In this document: positions 1 through 8,083 of the stretch, in pieces
Layout: every line of letters begins with the position of its first letter
Position numbering within the stretch: position 1 is the stretch's first letter
Assembly: GCF_016862275.1 (NCBI RefSeq)
Contig: NZ_BOMQ01000027.1
Location: 1-64,000, forward strand
DNA: 64,000 nucleotides
DNA from: Actinoplanes nipponensis
Lineage (GTDB): Bacteria > Actinomycetota > Actinomycetes > Mycobacteriales > Micromonosporaceae
Reading direction: 5' to 3'
Program-made: the position numbers and the translations under genes
The notes under the pieces: model-generated
Database searches by the model: none
Told to the model about the DNA's origin: nothing
The model's input: only the letters and a program-made list of their open reading frames with translations

Positions 1-60
1 CCGGAGCGGGCCGGACAGGGTGGACCGGAAGGAGGAGCGGTCGGGCCGGATCTTGCGCAC
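1..60 (-). CDS. possible N-terminal fragment of a gene leaving the left edge
   Basis: On the minus strand a GTG at 58-60 opens a frame to the edge that begins VRKIRPDRSS and continues FRSTLSGPLR. The upstream minus-strand sequence contains TACCCT at 85-90, a possible -10 box. Only about 20 residues are visible, so no family can be named. The basic start followed by a hydrophobic-leaning stretch would suit a membrane protein N-terminus, but that is a guess. If real, it is divergent from the lipoprotein gene at 124. Confidence 0.25.
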   Translation of the reverse strand, partial: MRKIRPDRSSFRSTLSGPLR

Positions 61-123
61 GTGGGTCGCCGTGGCGCGGCCGTCTAGGGTAAGGCGCGGG
101 TCACCCTCGTCACGGGAGGTCAG

Positions 124-1767
124 GTGCGGCGCTCACTCGCCTTGGTCGCAGCCGGAGCGATCGCTGTTCTCGTCGCGGCCTGCAGCGACGACGCGGGCAT
201 CCCCGGGGGCGCGGCTTCCACATCCGCTGCGCCGGTCATGTCGTCCACGTCTGCGACCGGCGCGAGCAGCCCGCCCGCCCGGACCGTTCGGGCCGCCGGG
301 GATGTTCTGCAGATGAGCGTCGGGCCGCTGGTCCGCTCCGGTGACGCCGTCGTCCTCACTGTGCAGACGCGGCTGGACCAGTCCGCCACGGGCGGCGCCC
401 GAGTGCTCAGTCAGCACTTCTCGTCGCTGCTGACCACCTCGTTCGATGCCGTCCGGCTCGTCGACGAGAACGGGCGGCGGGTCTACGTCGTCTCCCGGCA
501 ACGCGACGGCAGTGGCTGCGTCTGCACCGGCACCGTGCGGTTCGAGGTCGGCGAGACCCGGCCGCTGCAGGCCGTCTTCGGCGGGGTTCCCGCCGGCGTG
601 CAGCGGCTGTCGGTGATGCTGCCGTACGCCGGGGTCTTCACCGATGTGCCGATCGTCGACGGGGTGGTGCCGGCGCCACCCGCCGAGCGCACCAAGACCG
701 GGCAGGTGCAACAGCCGCTCGACCCCGCGTCGGCCGCGCCGGCGTTCACCGCCGCCCTGGATTCGTACACCGAGCGGCTGGACGTGGCGGTGCGGACCCG
801 ACGGTCCGCCGAGCGGGTCGACATCAGCCTGGACACCGACGTCCTGTTCCGGCTCGACAGCGCCGAGCTCACGCCGGGCGCCGGCCGGTCCATCGCCGCG
901 GCGGTCGCCGACCTGCGCGCCGCCGGTCCCGTGCCGCTGACCGTCACCGGCCACACCGACAGCACCGGGACCACCGCGCACAACAAGACGCTCTCCCGGA
1001 AGCGGGCCGAAGCGGTGACCGCGGCGCTGCGCACGGCGCTACCGGACGGCGAGTGGCCCAAGACCGTCGTGGCCGAGGGCGAGAGCAAGCCCGCCGTGCC
1101 GAACGACTCGGACGCCCATCGCGCCCTCAACCGCCGGGTCGCCATCACCTACCGGGCGCGGACCCAGAACCCGGTGACCGCGACCCCCACCGCGACCTTG
1201 GCGACCGCGCCCGCGACCCCGCTCACCGCGACCCAGGCCGCCGCCACCGCAACCCGGACCGCCGCGAATCCGTCGACCGGGGCTACGGCGCCGGCCCCGG
1301 CCGCGCTGCCGAAGACCAAAGGCAAACAGGGCCGGGCTCCGGACGGGGTCGAGGTGGCGATGCCACTCAACCGGGGCACCATCCGCTTCGTGCCCGGCCC
1401 GGTCACGGTACGGGGGCCGTACCTGCTGATCCCCCTCACGGCGCGCAACGTGGGCGACAAACCGGCGACCATCCTGGACTTCCTGGGCCAGGGCGTGTTC
1501 ACGGTTCGCGACGAGTTCGACCCCTACGCCCGGTACGGCACCGCGGGCGTCCGCCTCCTGCAGGGTGACACCGCCGCCTACGGGCTCGACTACGAGTCCG
1601 CCCCCGGGGCCCACCGCTGCCTCTGCGACCGGATCCTCACCAAGGCCATCCCCGTGGGCGGCGAGCAGCTTCTCTCCCTGTGGTTCCCGGCGCCGCCCGT
1701 CGGCACCGGCGCCGTCACCCTCGACGTCCCCGACCGGATGAGGATCACCGACATCCCCCTCCCGTGA
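124..1767 (+). CDS. OmpA-domain cell-envelope lipoprotein
   Basis: The predicted 547-residue protein starts with a lipoprotein signal peptide (VRRSLALVAAG..LVAAC, lipidated Cys at residue 20), so it should be anchored on the outer face of the membrane. Residues about 235-340 form an OmpA C-terminal domain, seen as DTDVLFRLDSAEL, TVTGHTDSTG and LSRKRAEAV, ending in the family Arg pair NRRVAI. This fold binds peptidoglycan. A Pro/Thr/Ala-rich linker (about 345-400) leads to a C-terminal beta-rich region with no family I recognise, carrying a CLC motif like the CVC motif in the N-terminal half. The GTG start has GGAGGT 3 nt upstream, and TAGGGT (85-90) may be the -10. It is monocistronic and convergent with the inositol operon. 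The peptidoglycan-binding role is inferred from family. Confidence 0.85.
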   Translation: MRRSLALVAAGAIAVLVAACSDDAGIPGGAASTSAAPVMSSTSATGASSPPARTVRAAGDVLQMSVGPLVRSGDAVVLTVQTRLDQSATGGARVLSQHFSSLLTTSFDAVRLVDENGRRVYVVSRQRDGSGCVCTGTVRFEVGETRPLQAVFGGVPAGVQRLSVMLPYAGVFTDVPIVDGVVPAPPAERTKTGQVQQPLDPASAAPAFTAALDSYTERLDVAVRTRRSAERVDISLDTDVLFRLDSAELTPGAGRSIAAAVADLRAAGPVPLTVTGHTDSTGTTAHNKTLSRKRAEAVTAALRTALPDGEWPKTVVAEGESKPAVPNDSDAHRALNRRVAITYRARTQNPVTATPTATLATAPATPLTATQAAATATRTAANPSTGATAPAPAALPKTKGKQGRAPDGVEVAMPLNRGTIRFVPGPVTVRGPYLLIPLTARNVGDKPATILDFLGQGVFTVRDEFDPYARYGTAGVRLLQGDTAAYGLDYESAPGAHRCLCDRILTKAIPVGGEQLLSLWFPAPPVGTGAVTLDVPDRMRITDIPLP

Positions 1768-1849
1768 CACCGCCTCACCCGGCACGGGGCGAGCCGTCAC
1801 CGGCCCGGCGACCCTGCTCGGTGCCGAGGCCGCGCGTCGCGGAAGCCCG

Positions 1850-2055
1850 CAACGCCGGCAAGCCCGCAACGCCGGCAAGCCGGAAACGCCAGCAAGGCCG
1901 GAAAGCGCGGGAAGGCCAGGAAGGCCGGCAAACCCGGCAAGCCCGGGAAGGCCGCGATGGCGAGGAAGGCCGGCAAGTCCGGGAGGGCCGGCAAGTCCGG
2001 GAAGGCCGGCAAGTCCGGGAAGGCCGGCAAGGCCGGCAAGGCCGGCAAGGCCGGC
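1850..2055. repeat. 9/18-bp tandem repeat coding Ala/Ser-Gly-Lys
   Basis: A run built on a 9-bp unit (gccggcaag alternating with tccgggaag) makes an 18-bp higher-order repeat. The last copies are nearly perfect (about 1965-2050) and the earlier ones are more diverged. Read on the plus strand in the frame of the upstream lipoprotein it gives AGK/SGK triplets. Read on the minus strand it gives hydrophobic LAGLPGLAG-type triplets. It lies between the stop of the lipoprotein gene (1767) and the stop of the last inositol-operon gene (2221), both convergent on it. Slippage-type growth of a short unit explains its form; a function is not evident. Confidence 0.85.
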
Positions 2056-2193
2056 CCGACGCGGCCAGCGACAACCGCTCCCTTCGGAAGATGCCGTCCC
2101 TTTCCGAGAAGAGAGCAAACGCCACCCCACCCGGACAAGGAACAGAGGCCGTCGCCCCCCCAACTAGGCGAGAACAGCCTCTGCCCGACATAA
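1957..2193 (+). CDS. possible small Lys/Ala/Gly-repeat basic protein
   Basis: An ATG inside the tandem repeat opens a 78-codon frame. Its first 33 residues are AGK/SGK repeats (MARKAGKSGRAGKSG...), followed by a proline-rich tail of about 45 residues. GGGAAGG lies about 6 nt upstream, but it is part of the repeat and so may be accidental. Lys-Ala-Gly repeats recall the tails of actinobacterial histone-like DNA-binding proteins, but no folded domain accompanies them here. The frame is open back to the stop of the upstream gene without an earlier start. It may equally be non-coding repeat in a convergent gap. Confidence 0.25.
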   Translation: MARKAGKSGRAGKSGKAGKSGKAGKAGKAGKAGPTRPATTAPFGRCRPFPRREQTPPHPDKEQRPSPPQLGENSLCPT

Positions 2194-2220
2194 GCTGCCG
2201 CGACGGCTATGTAGACCCCC

Positions 2221-3081
2221 TCACAGGCCGTACTTGGCCGCGTACCGGTTGACCTGCTCCAGGTTGAACCGCCCGCTCTCCGCCGCCCGCTCCTCCCAAG
2301 CGAACACGCACACCGTCGCGATCCCCTCGAAGTTCACCTCCGCCAGCGTGCGGAAGAACAGCTCCCAGTCGACCTCGCCCTGCCCGATGTCCAGGTGCTG
2401 GTGCACCCGCACCGTCGAGCCCGGCGGGTTCACGATGTAGCGCAGTCCCGACGAGCCGCGGTGGTCGAACGAGTCCGCGATGTGCACCTGGGTCAGCAGC
2501 GGGCCGGCGTGCCGCACCACCGCCGCCAGGTCGCCGCCCTGGTGGAACGTGTGCGGGGCGCAGTACAGGAAGCTCACCAGCGGCGAGTTGATGCCCTTGA
2601 CCAGGTTCACCCCGGCGATCCCGTCCTCGACGAAGTCGTCCGGGTGCGGTTCCAGGACCAGCCGCACGCCCTCGCGTTCGAAGATCGGCAGCAGTTCCTC
2701 CAGTGAGCGCCAGAACTGGGCCTCGCTGGCCGCCGCGGCTTCCGGGCGGCCGTTGAACTCCGAGTTCATCACGTCCACGCCGAGGTCCACCGTGATCTCG
2801 ATGGCCCGCTTCCAGTAGCGGACCGCCGCCTGGCGTTCGTCCTCGTCCGGCCCCGACCACTTGTACAGCGGCAGCACCGAGGCCACCGACACCTCCGCCG
2901 CGGCCAGTTCCCGCTTGAACGCGGCCACGTCCGCCGACGACGCCCGCGGGTGCAGGAAGAACGGCAGGAAGTCGTCGCGGGGTGACAGCTCGATGTGGCG
3001 GTAGCCCAGGTCCGCCACCACGCGCGGCAGCGAGAGCAGCGGCACGGTGCGCAACATGTACGGGTCCAGCGCGATCCTCAC
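2221..3081 (-). CDS. TIM-barrel sugar phosphate isomerase/epimerase (IolH/IolI-like)
   Basis: A 286-residue AP-endonuclease-2-type TIM barrel. Visible landmarks are RHIELSPRDDF near the N-terminus, DVMNSEFNGRP, LVLEPHPDDF, QVHIADSF and the C-terminal FEGIATVCVFAWEE, which supply the Glu/His/Asp metal ligands of this fold. The GTG start overlaps the TGA of the dehydrogenase gene (GTGA), so it is translationally coupled as the last gene of the inositol operon. Members of this family in inositol clusters isomerise or epimerise inosose intermediates (IolI) or have unclear roles (IolH). The exact substrate is not shown here. Just downstream lies the repeat gap at 1768-2220. Confidence 0.8.
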   Translation of the reverse strand: MRIALDPYMLRTVPLLSLPRVVADLGYRHIELSPRDDFLPFFLHPRASSADVAAFKRELAAAEVSVASVLPLYKWSGPDEDERQAAVRYWKRAIEITVDLGVDVMNSEFNGRPEAAAASEAQFWRSLEELLPIFEREGVRLVLEPHPDDFVEDGIAGVNLVKGINSPLVSFLYCAPHTFHQGGDLAAVVRHAGPLLTQVHIADSFDHRGSSGLRYIVNPPGSTVRVHQHLDIGQGEVDWELFFRTLAEVNFEGIATVCVFAWEERAAESGRFNLEQVNRYAAKYGL

Positions 3082-4106
3082 GGCAGCACCGCCACGGTCC
3101 CGTAGAGGGCGGGCCGGGGCGCCAGGTCCACCGGCACCCGTTCCCCCGTGCGCAGCGCCGCCACGCCCGCGTCCGACACCACCGCCGCCGCGTAGCCGTC
3201 CCACGCGTTCGGGCCGACCGGGGCGCCGCCGCCGGCCAGCGAGTCGATCCACTCCTGGATCTCCACGTCGTACGCGCCCAGGAACCGTTCCCGCCAGTCC
3301 ACCGGCACCGGCGTCGAGCGTTGCCGCGCGGTGCGGACCACGACGGGGCTGAGTTCGCCCAGCGCCGCCGTGCCGTCCTCGCCCACGACCTCGCCGCGGA
3401 TGTCGTAGCCGTACCGGATGTTGACCGAGATCTCCACGTCCACCAACGCGCCGCCGGCCATCTCCAGGATCAGCAGCAGCGGGTCCTGCAGCGGGCCGCC
3501 GTTGCGGCTGCGGCGCGGGATCAGCACCCGCGCCGCCGAGATCTCCTCGCCGAACATCCAGCGCACCATGTCGATCTCGTGCACCGCGGTGTCGGTGATG
3601 GCGCTCTCCTTCTCGTAGAAGGACGGCACGCTGGCGTTGCGGTGCGCGCAGTGCATCATCAGCGGCGTGCCGATGGCGCCGCTGTCGACCACCTGCTTGA
3701 GCGCCCGGTACGCCGCGTCGTACCGGCGCATGTAGCCGACCTGCACCAGCCGGCGGCCGGCCGCCACCTCCGCCCGCACGATCCGCAGGCAGGCGTCCTG
3801 CGTGGTGGCCAGCGGCTTCTCGCAGAAGACCGGCTTGCCGGCGGCGATCGACGCGAGCACGTACTGCTCGTGGGTGGGTCCCCACGAGCAGACGACGACC
3901 GCGTCGACCGCCGGATCGGCGATGAGGTCCTCGCCGGTGGCGTGCAGGGTGGCGCCGGGCAGGCCCTCGGCCACCTTCTTGGCGGTGTCCACGTCGACGT
4001 CGGTGACGGCGGTGACCGCCACCCCGGCCAGCACCGTGGTCATCCGCCGGATGTGGTCGCGGCCGATCATCCCGGTGCCGATGACCCCGACCCGCAGCAC
4101 GCTCAT
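3078..4106 (-). CDS. Gfo/Idh/MocA oxidoreductase, probable inositol 2-dehydrogenase (IolG-like)
   Basis: A 342-residue NAD-dependent dehydrogenase. The N-terminal Rossmann fold shows [13 protein letters not shown]. The family motif FCEKPLATT (Lys in EKP) sits near residue 95. The substrate domain carries [13 protein letters not shown]. In the inositol pathway this enzyme oxidises myo-inositol to 2-keto-myo-inositol, the first step. Start ATG overlaps the TGA of the ATPase gene (ATGA), and its own TGA overlaps the next GTG. Placement in the operon supports an IolG role, but inositol, scyllo-inositol and other polyol dehydrogenases share the fold, so the exact substrate is inferred. Confidence 0.85.
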   Translation of the reverse strand: MSVLRVGVIGTGMIGRDHIRRMTTVLAGVAVTAVTDVDVDTAKKVAEGLPGATLHATGEDLIADPAVDAVVVCSWGPTHEQYVLASIAAGKPVFCEKPLATTQDACLRIVRAEVAAGRRLVQVGYMRRYDAAYRALKQVVDSGAIGTPLMMHCAHRNASVPSFYEKESAITDTAVHEIDMVRWMFGEEISAARVLIPRRSRNGGPLQDPLLLILEMAGGALVDVEISVNIRYGYDIRGEVVGEDGTAALGELSPVVVRTARQRSTPVPVDWRERFLGAYDVEIQEWIDSLAGGGAPVGPNAWDGYAAAVVSDAGVAALRTGERVPVDLAPRPALYGTVAVLP

Positions 4107-4918
4107 CGGCCGAGCTCGTGGGAGAGTTCGGTCAGTTCGTCGCCGCCGGCCATCTGGGTGGTCAGTTCGTCCAGGCCGACCTCGGAACGGTTCTTGTCCA
4201 GCACCGTGCCGCCGAGCTTGAGGATGATGAAGTGGTCGCCCACCAGGTAGGCGTGGTGCGGGTTGTGGGTGATGAACACGACGCCCAGCCCGGCGTCGCG
4301 GGCCGCCGCCGTGTACTTGAGCACCACCCCCGACTGCTTGACGCCCAGCGCGGCGGTCGGCTCGTCGAGGATCAGCACCCGGGCGCCGAAGTAGACGGCC
4401 CGGGCGATCGCGACGCACTGGCGCTGGCCGCCGGAGAGCGTGCCGATCGGCTGGTTGATGTCCTTGACGACGATGCCCATCTTGCGGAGCTCCTCGTCGG
4501 CGATCCGCTTCATGTCCCTGATCTTCATGCCGGCCAGCGGGAACCTGCCCGCGGTCAGCTCCGAGCCGAGGAAGAAGTTGCGCCAGACCTCCATCAGCGA
4601 GACCACGGCGAGGTCCTGGTACACGGTGGCGATCCCGTGGTCCAGGGCCTCCCGCGGGGACGCGAAGGTCAGCTCCTTGCCGTCGACCTTGAGGCTGCCC
4701 TCGTTGTGCGGGTGCAGCCCGGACATGATCTTGATCAGGGTGGACTTGCCGGCGCCGTTGTCGCCGAGCACGCAGGTGACCTCGCCCGCGTTCACCCGCA
4801 GATTGATGCCGCGCAGGGCCCGGATGGCCCCGTAGCTCTTGCCGATGCCGGTCATCTCGATGAGCGGCTCGCCCTTGCGCAGGTGCGAGTCGGCGTGCTG
4901 GGCCAGGGTGTCGGTCAT
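4103..4918 (-). CDS. ABC transporter ATP-binding protein, inositol/sugar import
   Basis: A 271-residue single nucleotide-binding domain. Walker [10 protein letters not shown] is at 52-60, the Q-loop VYQDL near 99, signature LSGGQRQ at 161-167, and Walker B VLILDEP at 181-187. Ribose/xylose-type importers usually have a fused double ATPase of about 500 residues. This one is the short, single-domain (FrcA-like) type and must dimerise. A strong AAGGAGGT lies before the ATG, and that ribosome site is embedded in a 30-codon ORF (4915-5007) whose TGA overlaps this start. With the permease and binding protein upstream it should energise uptake of inositol. Confidence 0.9.
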   Translation of the reverse strand: MTDTLAQHADSHLRKGEPLIEMTGIGKSYGAIRALRGINLRVNAGEVTCVLGDNGAGKSTLIKIMSGLHPHNEGSLKVDGKELTFASPREALDHGIATVYQDLAVVSLMEVWRNFFLGSELTAGRFPLAGMKIRDMKRIADEELRKMGIVVKDINQPIGTLSGGQRQCVAIARAVYFGARVLILDEPTAALGVKQSGVVLKYTAAARDAGLGVVFITHNPHHAYLVGDHFIILKLGGTVLDKNRSEVGLDELTTQMAGGDELTELSHELGR

Positions 4919-5007
4919 GACTGAACCTCCTTCGACAAGCCCTCGTGGCCCTCGCCGACCAGGCCACGGCGCACGGCACCCCGGTGCCGCTCGGTGCAGT
5001 CGGTCAT
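4915..5007 (-). CDS. 30-residue coupled small ORF between permease and ATPase
   Basis: On the minus strand an ATG at 5005-5007 begins 1 nt after the permease TGA (5009-5011). It reads 30 codons without a break and ends in a TGA that overlaps the ATPase ATG in the ATGA manner. AAGGTGGG lies about 6 nt before its start. The peptide starts [10 protein letters not shown] and ends LSKEVQS; it is basic, with one Cys and two His, and has no membrane segment. Its first codons (ATG ACC GAC) echo those of the ATPase. Exact coupling at both ends is what one expects of a translated operon gene, but the frame could also arise by chance in a short GC-rich gap. No known family. Confidence 0.4.
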   Translation of the reverse strand: MTDCTERHRGAVRRGLVGEGHEGLSKEVQS

Positions 5008-5008
5008 G

Positions 5009-6076
5009 TCATCCCACCTTCCGTGCGGTGGACATCCGCTTGACGTACAGGTTGACCAGCACGGCGAGCAGCAGCATGACGCCGAGGAAGGCCTTGAACC
5101 AGTTCGGGTCCCAGCCGGCGTAGACGATGCCGAGGCTGGTCATGCCGAAGATGAACGCGCCGATGGCGACGCCGATCGCGTTGCCGTACCCGCCGGTGAG
5201 CAGGGTGCCGCCGACGACCGCGGCGATGATGTAGAGGAACTCGTTGCCGACGCCGTTGCCGGCCTGCAGGGTGTTGAACCGGTACAGCGTGTGCATGCCG
5301 ACGAACCACCCCAGGAACGACACCGTCATGAACAGGCCGATCTTGGTGCGGATCAGCGGCACGCCGACCGCGCGGGCGCTGTCCGGGTTGCCGCCGACCG
5401 CGTAGATCCAGTTGCCGGTGCGGGTGCGCTGCAGGATCCAGGCCGCCAGGGCGACGAACAGCAGCCACCAGATGACGGTGATCCACACGGTGACCGGGCC
5501 GACCTTGAAGCTGGACGCGAAGATCTTCTGCAGCGAGCTGAAGCCGTCGATCTGGCTGATGTCGGTGCTGGACACCGAGCCGGTGACCAGCTTGGTGACG
5601 CCGAGGTTGGCCCCCTGCAGCACGAAGAACGTGCCCAGCGTGATGAGGAAGCTGGGGATGCCGGTCCGCATCACCAGGAACCCGTTGACGAAGCCGATGA
5701 ACAGGCAGAACGCCAGCGAGACGACGGCGCCCACCCACAGGTTCATCCCGACGTACCAGCAAAGCATGGAGTTGACCAGGCCGGCGGTGGTGGTGATGAC
5801 GCCGGCGGAGAGGTCGAACTCGCCGCCGATCATGAGCATGCCGACGCCGACCGCGACGATGCCGATCGTGGACGACTGGTAGAGGACGGTGAAGAAGGAC
5901 TCGCCCGACCGGAACGCCGGGGCGGAGACCAGGAAGAAGATGAAGATCAGGACCGCCGCGACGAGCGCGCCGACCTCGGGCCGGGCCAGCAGGCGGTTGG
6001 ACAGGCCGAGGCTGACCCGGTTGGACGCCTCGGAGGGCGCCGCGGTGGACGGAGGGGATGTCTGGACGTTGGTCAT
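5009..6076 (-). CDS. ABC transporter permease, inositol/sugar import
   Basis: A 355-residue membrane protein of the branched-chain/ribose (BPD_transp_2) family, with about ten hydrophobic segments starting near residue 36 (VGALVAAVLIFIFFLV). The family motif GGEFDLSAGV lies around 95-105 and the cytoplasmic loop motif with GGNPDSARAVGV around 240. The C-terminus is basic (YVKRMSTARKVG). It partners the solute-binding protein upstream and the single-domain ATPase downstream. A stem-loop at 6098-6134 separates it from the binding-protein gene, a common way to keep the binding protein in excess. Substrate (inositol) is inferred from the operon. Confidence 0.9.
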   Translation of the reverse strand: MTNVQTSPPSTAAPSEASNRVSLGLSNRLLARPEVGALVAAVLIFIFFLVSAPAFRSGESFFTVLYQSSTIGIVAVGVGMLMIGGEFDLSAGVITTTAGLVNSMLCWYVGMNLWVGAVVSLAFCLFIGFVNGFLVMRTGIPSFLITLGTFFVLQGANLGVTKLVTGSVSSTDISQIDGFSSLQKIFASSFKVGPVTVWITVIWWLLFVALAAWILQRTRTGNWIYAVGGNPDSARAVGVPLIRTKIGLFMTVSFLGWFVGMHTLYRFNTLQAGNGVGNEFLYIIAAVVGGTLLTGGYGNAIGVAIGAFIFGMTSLGIVYAGWDPNWFKAFLGVMLLLAVLVNLYVKRMSTARKVG

Positions 6077-6097
6077 GACTGTGCTCCGATGACAGTG

Positions 6098-6134
6098 CCG
6101 GGAGAGGTCCCGTCGCGACCCGGGAACTCCCCCG
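6098..6134 (-). other. stem-loop between binding-protein and permease genes
   Basis: Nested inverted repeats, CCGGGAG paired with CTCCC-CCGG outside and TCCCG paired with CGGGA inside around an 8-nt loop. It fills most of the 66-nt gap after the binding-protein stop (6143) and before the permease start (6076). It has no U-tract, so it is more likely an mRNA-stability or partial-attenuation hairpin than a terminator. Confidence 0.5.
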
Positions 6135-6142
6135 GAGAGCGG

Positions 6143-7138
6143 CTACCGGGTGTTGGTCTTGGTGAACGGCAGGATCTTGTCGATGTTCGACTTGTCCACG
6201 AAGGACGGCCCGGTGAGCACCGGCTTGCCGCCGCCCATGTCGTTGCCGTTCTTCAGGTTCAGGTAGAGCGCGCTGACGGCCAGGTAGCCCTGCACGTACG
6301 GCTGCTGGTCGATGGAGAACTCCACCTTGCCGTCCTGGATGCGCTGGGCGACCTCGGCGTTGAGGTCGAACGTGATCAGCTTGGCCTTGCTGGCCGCGGC
6401 GTCCATCGCCTTGAGCGCGTCGACCGCGATCGGCGCCCCCAGGGTGACGATGTAGTCGATGGACTTGTCCTGCGACAGCTTCGCCTGCAGCGTGGACACC
6501 ACGGAGGAGTCGTCGGCCCCGTTCACCTGGAGGTTCTCCGTGCCGGGCACCGCGCTCTTGACGCCGGCGCAGCGGGCCTCCAGGGCCACCGAGCCGGCCG
6601 CCTGGATCACGCACAGCGGGTGCTTGGCGCCGGCCTCGCCGATCCGCTTGCCGGCGGTGGAGCCGGCCAGGTTCTCGTCGGAGCCGAAGTACATCAGGGC
6701 GCCGAGCCGCTGGTACTGGTCGATGCCGGAGTTGAAGCCGACCACCGGGATCTTCGCGTCGGTGGCCGCCTTCACCGAGCCGGCCAGCGCGTCCGGGGTG
6801 ACCAGGGTGGTGGCGATGCCGCTCACCTTGGAGTCGACCGCGTTCTGGATGAGCACGGCCTGCTTGGACGCGTCCGGGTCGTTGGAGTACTTGAGCGTGA
6901 CGCCCTCGTCCTTGGCGGCCTGCTGGGCGCCGGACTTGATCTTGTCCCAGAAGGTGTCACCGGGGGTCTCGTGCGTGATCATCGCGATCGTGTAGCCGGA
7001 GCTGCCGGCGGCGTTGCCGCCCCCGCCGGAGTTGTCGTTGGTGGCCTGCCGTCCGCCCTCGCTGCAGGCGGTCAGGCCGAGGGCGGCCACCGCCGCCAGG
7101 GCCAGCAGGCGCGCACCACGGATGCGACTCAGCGTCAT
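6143..7138 (-). CDS. sugar/inositol ABC transporter solute-binding lipoprotein
   Basis: A 331-residue periplasmic-binding-protein-like (Peripla_BP_4) lipoprotein. The signal peptide MTLSRIRGARLLALAAVAAL is followed by the lipobox GLTAC with Cys at 25. A short Gly/Asn linker precedes the first beta strand, YTIAMITHETPGDTFWDKIK. Later landmarks are VVGFNSGIDQY, ALMYFGSDE and FSIDQQPYVQGY, the last a usual hinge/ligand segment of this family. GAAGGAAGGA precedes the ATG. It sits between the iolE-like gene and the permease, so inositol is the expected ligand, though fructose/ribose-type binding proteins look alike. Confidence 0.9.
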   Translation of the reverse strand: MTLSRIRGARLLALAAVAALGLTACSEGGRQATNDNSGGGGNAAGSSGYTIAMITHETPGDTFWDKIKSGAQQAAKDEGVTLKYSNDPDASKQAVLIQNAVDSKVSGIATTLVTPDALAGSVKAATDAKIPVVGFNSGIDQYQRLGALMYFGSDENLAGSTAGKRIGEAGAKHPLCVIQAAGSVALEARCAGVKSAVPGTENLQVNGADDSSVVSTLQAKLSQDKSIDYIVTLGAPIAVDALKAMDAAASKAKLITFDLNAEVAQRIQDGKVEFSIDQQPYVQGYLAVSALYLNLKNGNDMGGGKPVLTGPSFVDKSNIDKILPFTKTNTR

Positions 7139-7173
7139 GAGTTTCCTTCCTTCACACACGGGTGGAGCGGCCG

Positions 7174-8073
7174 TCACAGGCCGACGGAGGTCAGATAGGC
7201 ACGGGTACGGGTGGCGATCGGCAGGGGCACGTCGAAGTCGACCGGGTACATGTCCTGCTCGACGACGACGAACAGGTCGGCGTCCAGTTCGCCGAGGGCC
7301 TCGAGCACCGACGGGATGTCGGGCCGGCCCGCCGGCGGCTCGACGCTGGCGCCCAGCGCGACGGCCCGGCCGAAGGCCATGTCCTCGCGCGCGGCCCGCT
7401 CGGCGATCGCCGGGTCCATCTGCTTGATGTGCACGTAGCCGATCCGCTCGGGGTACTTGCGGATGACGGCCGGGACGTCGGCCCCCCGGTAGGCGAGGTG
7501 GCCGGTGTCGAGGCAGAGCGAGACGTACCGCGGGTCGGTCTCCTCCAGGAAGCGCTCGGTCTGCGCCTGGGTCTCCACGTGGTAGTCGGCGTGCGGGTGG
7601 AACTGCATGGTCAGGCCGTACTCCTCGGCCAGCATCCGGCCGAGCGTGTTGCTGTTGTCGATCAGCGCCCGCCACCGTTCCGGGCTCAGCTCGGCCGGCT
7701 CGTGGTAGGCGCCGGTGACGTCGTCGCGGTAGCCGGGCACCGGGACGAAGATGAGGTGCCTGGCGCCGAGCGCCGCGGTGAGCGCGGCGACCTTGCGGGT
7801 CTCCGCCAGCACGGCGTCGAAGTCCTTGTGCGGGCCGCCGGCCCCGGCGACGGTGCCGCCGGCACAGGTCAGCTCCCGCCGGTCGAGCTCGTCGCGCAGC
7901 TGCGCGGGGTCGGTGGGCAGATAGCCGTACGGGCCCAGCTCGAGCCAGCGGTAGCCGGCGCCGGCCAGCTCGTCGAGGAACCGCTGCCACGGGGTCTGCC
8001 GGGGGTCGTCGGCGAACCAGACGCCCCACGAGTCGGGGCAGCTGCCCAGCCTCAGATTGCGGATCTTGTTCAT
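7174..8073 (-). CDS. TIM-barrel protein, inosose dehydratase-like (IolE-like)
   Basis: A 299-residue AP-endonuclease-2-type barrel beginning MNKIRNLRLGSCPDSWGVWF. Metal-ligand strands are visible as RWLELGPYG, LTMQFHPHADYHVET, SLCLDTGHLAY, IGYVHIKQM and LFVVVEQDMY. IolE dehydrates 2-keto-myo-inositol to the trihydroxycyclohexanedione that IolD hydrolyses. No other dehydratase candidate is present in the operon, which favours that role over IolH. The gene lies 10 nt downstream of mmsA and 35 nt upstream of the binding-protein gene. Confidence is high for fold, moderate for the reaction. Confidence 0.8.
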   Translation of the reverse strand: MNKIRNLRLGSCPDSWGVWFADDPRQTPWQRFLDELAGAGYRWLELGPYGYLPTDPAQLRDELDRRELTCAGGTVAGAGGPHKDFDAVLAETRKVAALTAALGARHLIFVPVPGYRDDVTGAYHEPAELSPERWRALIDNSNTLGRMLAEEYGLTMQFHPHADYHVETQAQTERFLEETDPRYVSLCLDTGHLAYRGADVPAVIRKYPERIGYVHIKQMDPAIAERAAREDMAFGRAVALGASVEPPAGRPDIPSVLEALGELDADLFVVVEQDMYPVDFDVPLPIATRTRAYLTSVGL

Positions 8074-8083
8074 GTGTCCGTCC

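Noticed and set aside
4994..7198. Long plus-strand ORF (734 codons) across the permease and binding-protein genes
   Set aside because: Antisense shadow of clearly conserved minus-strand proteins; the composition (Asp/His/Gly/Arg runs) is what codon bias on the other strand produces.
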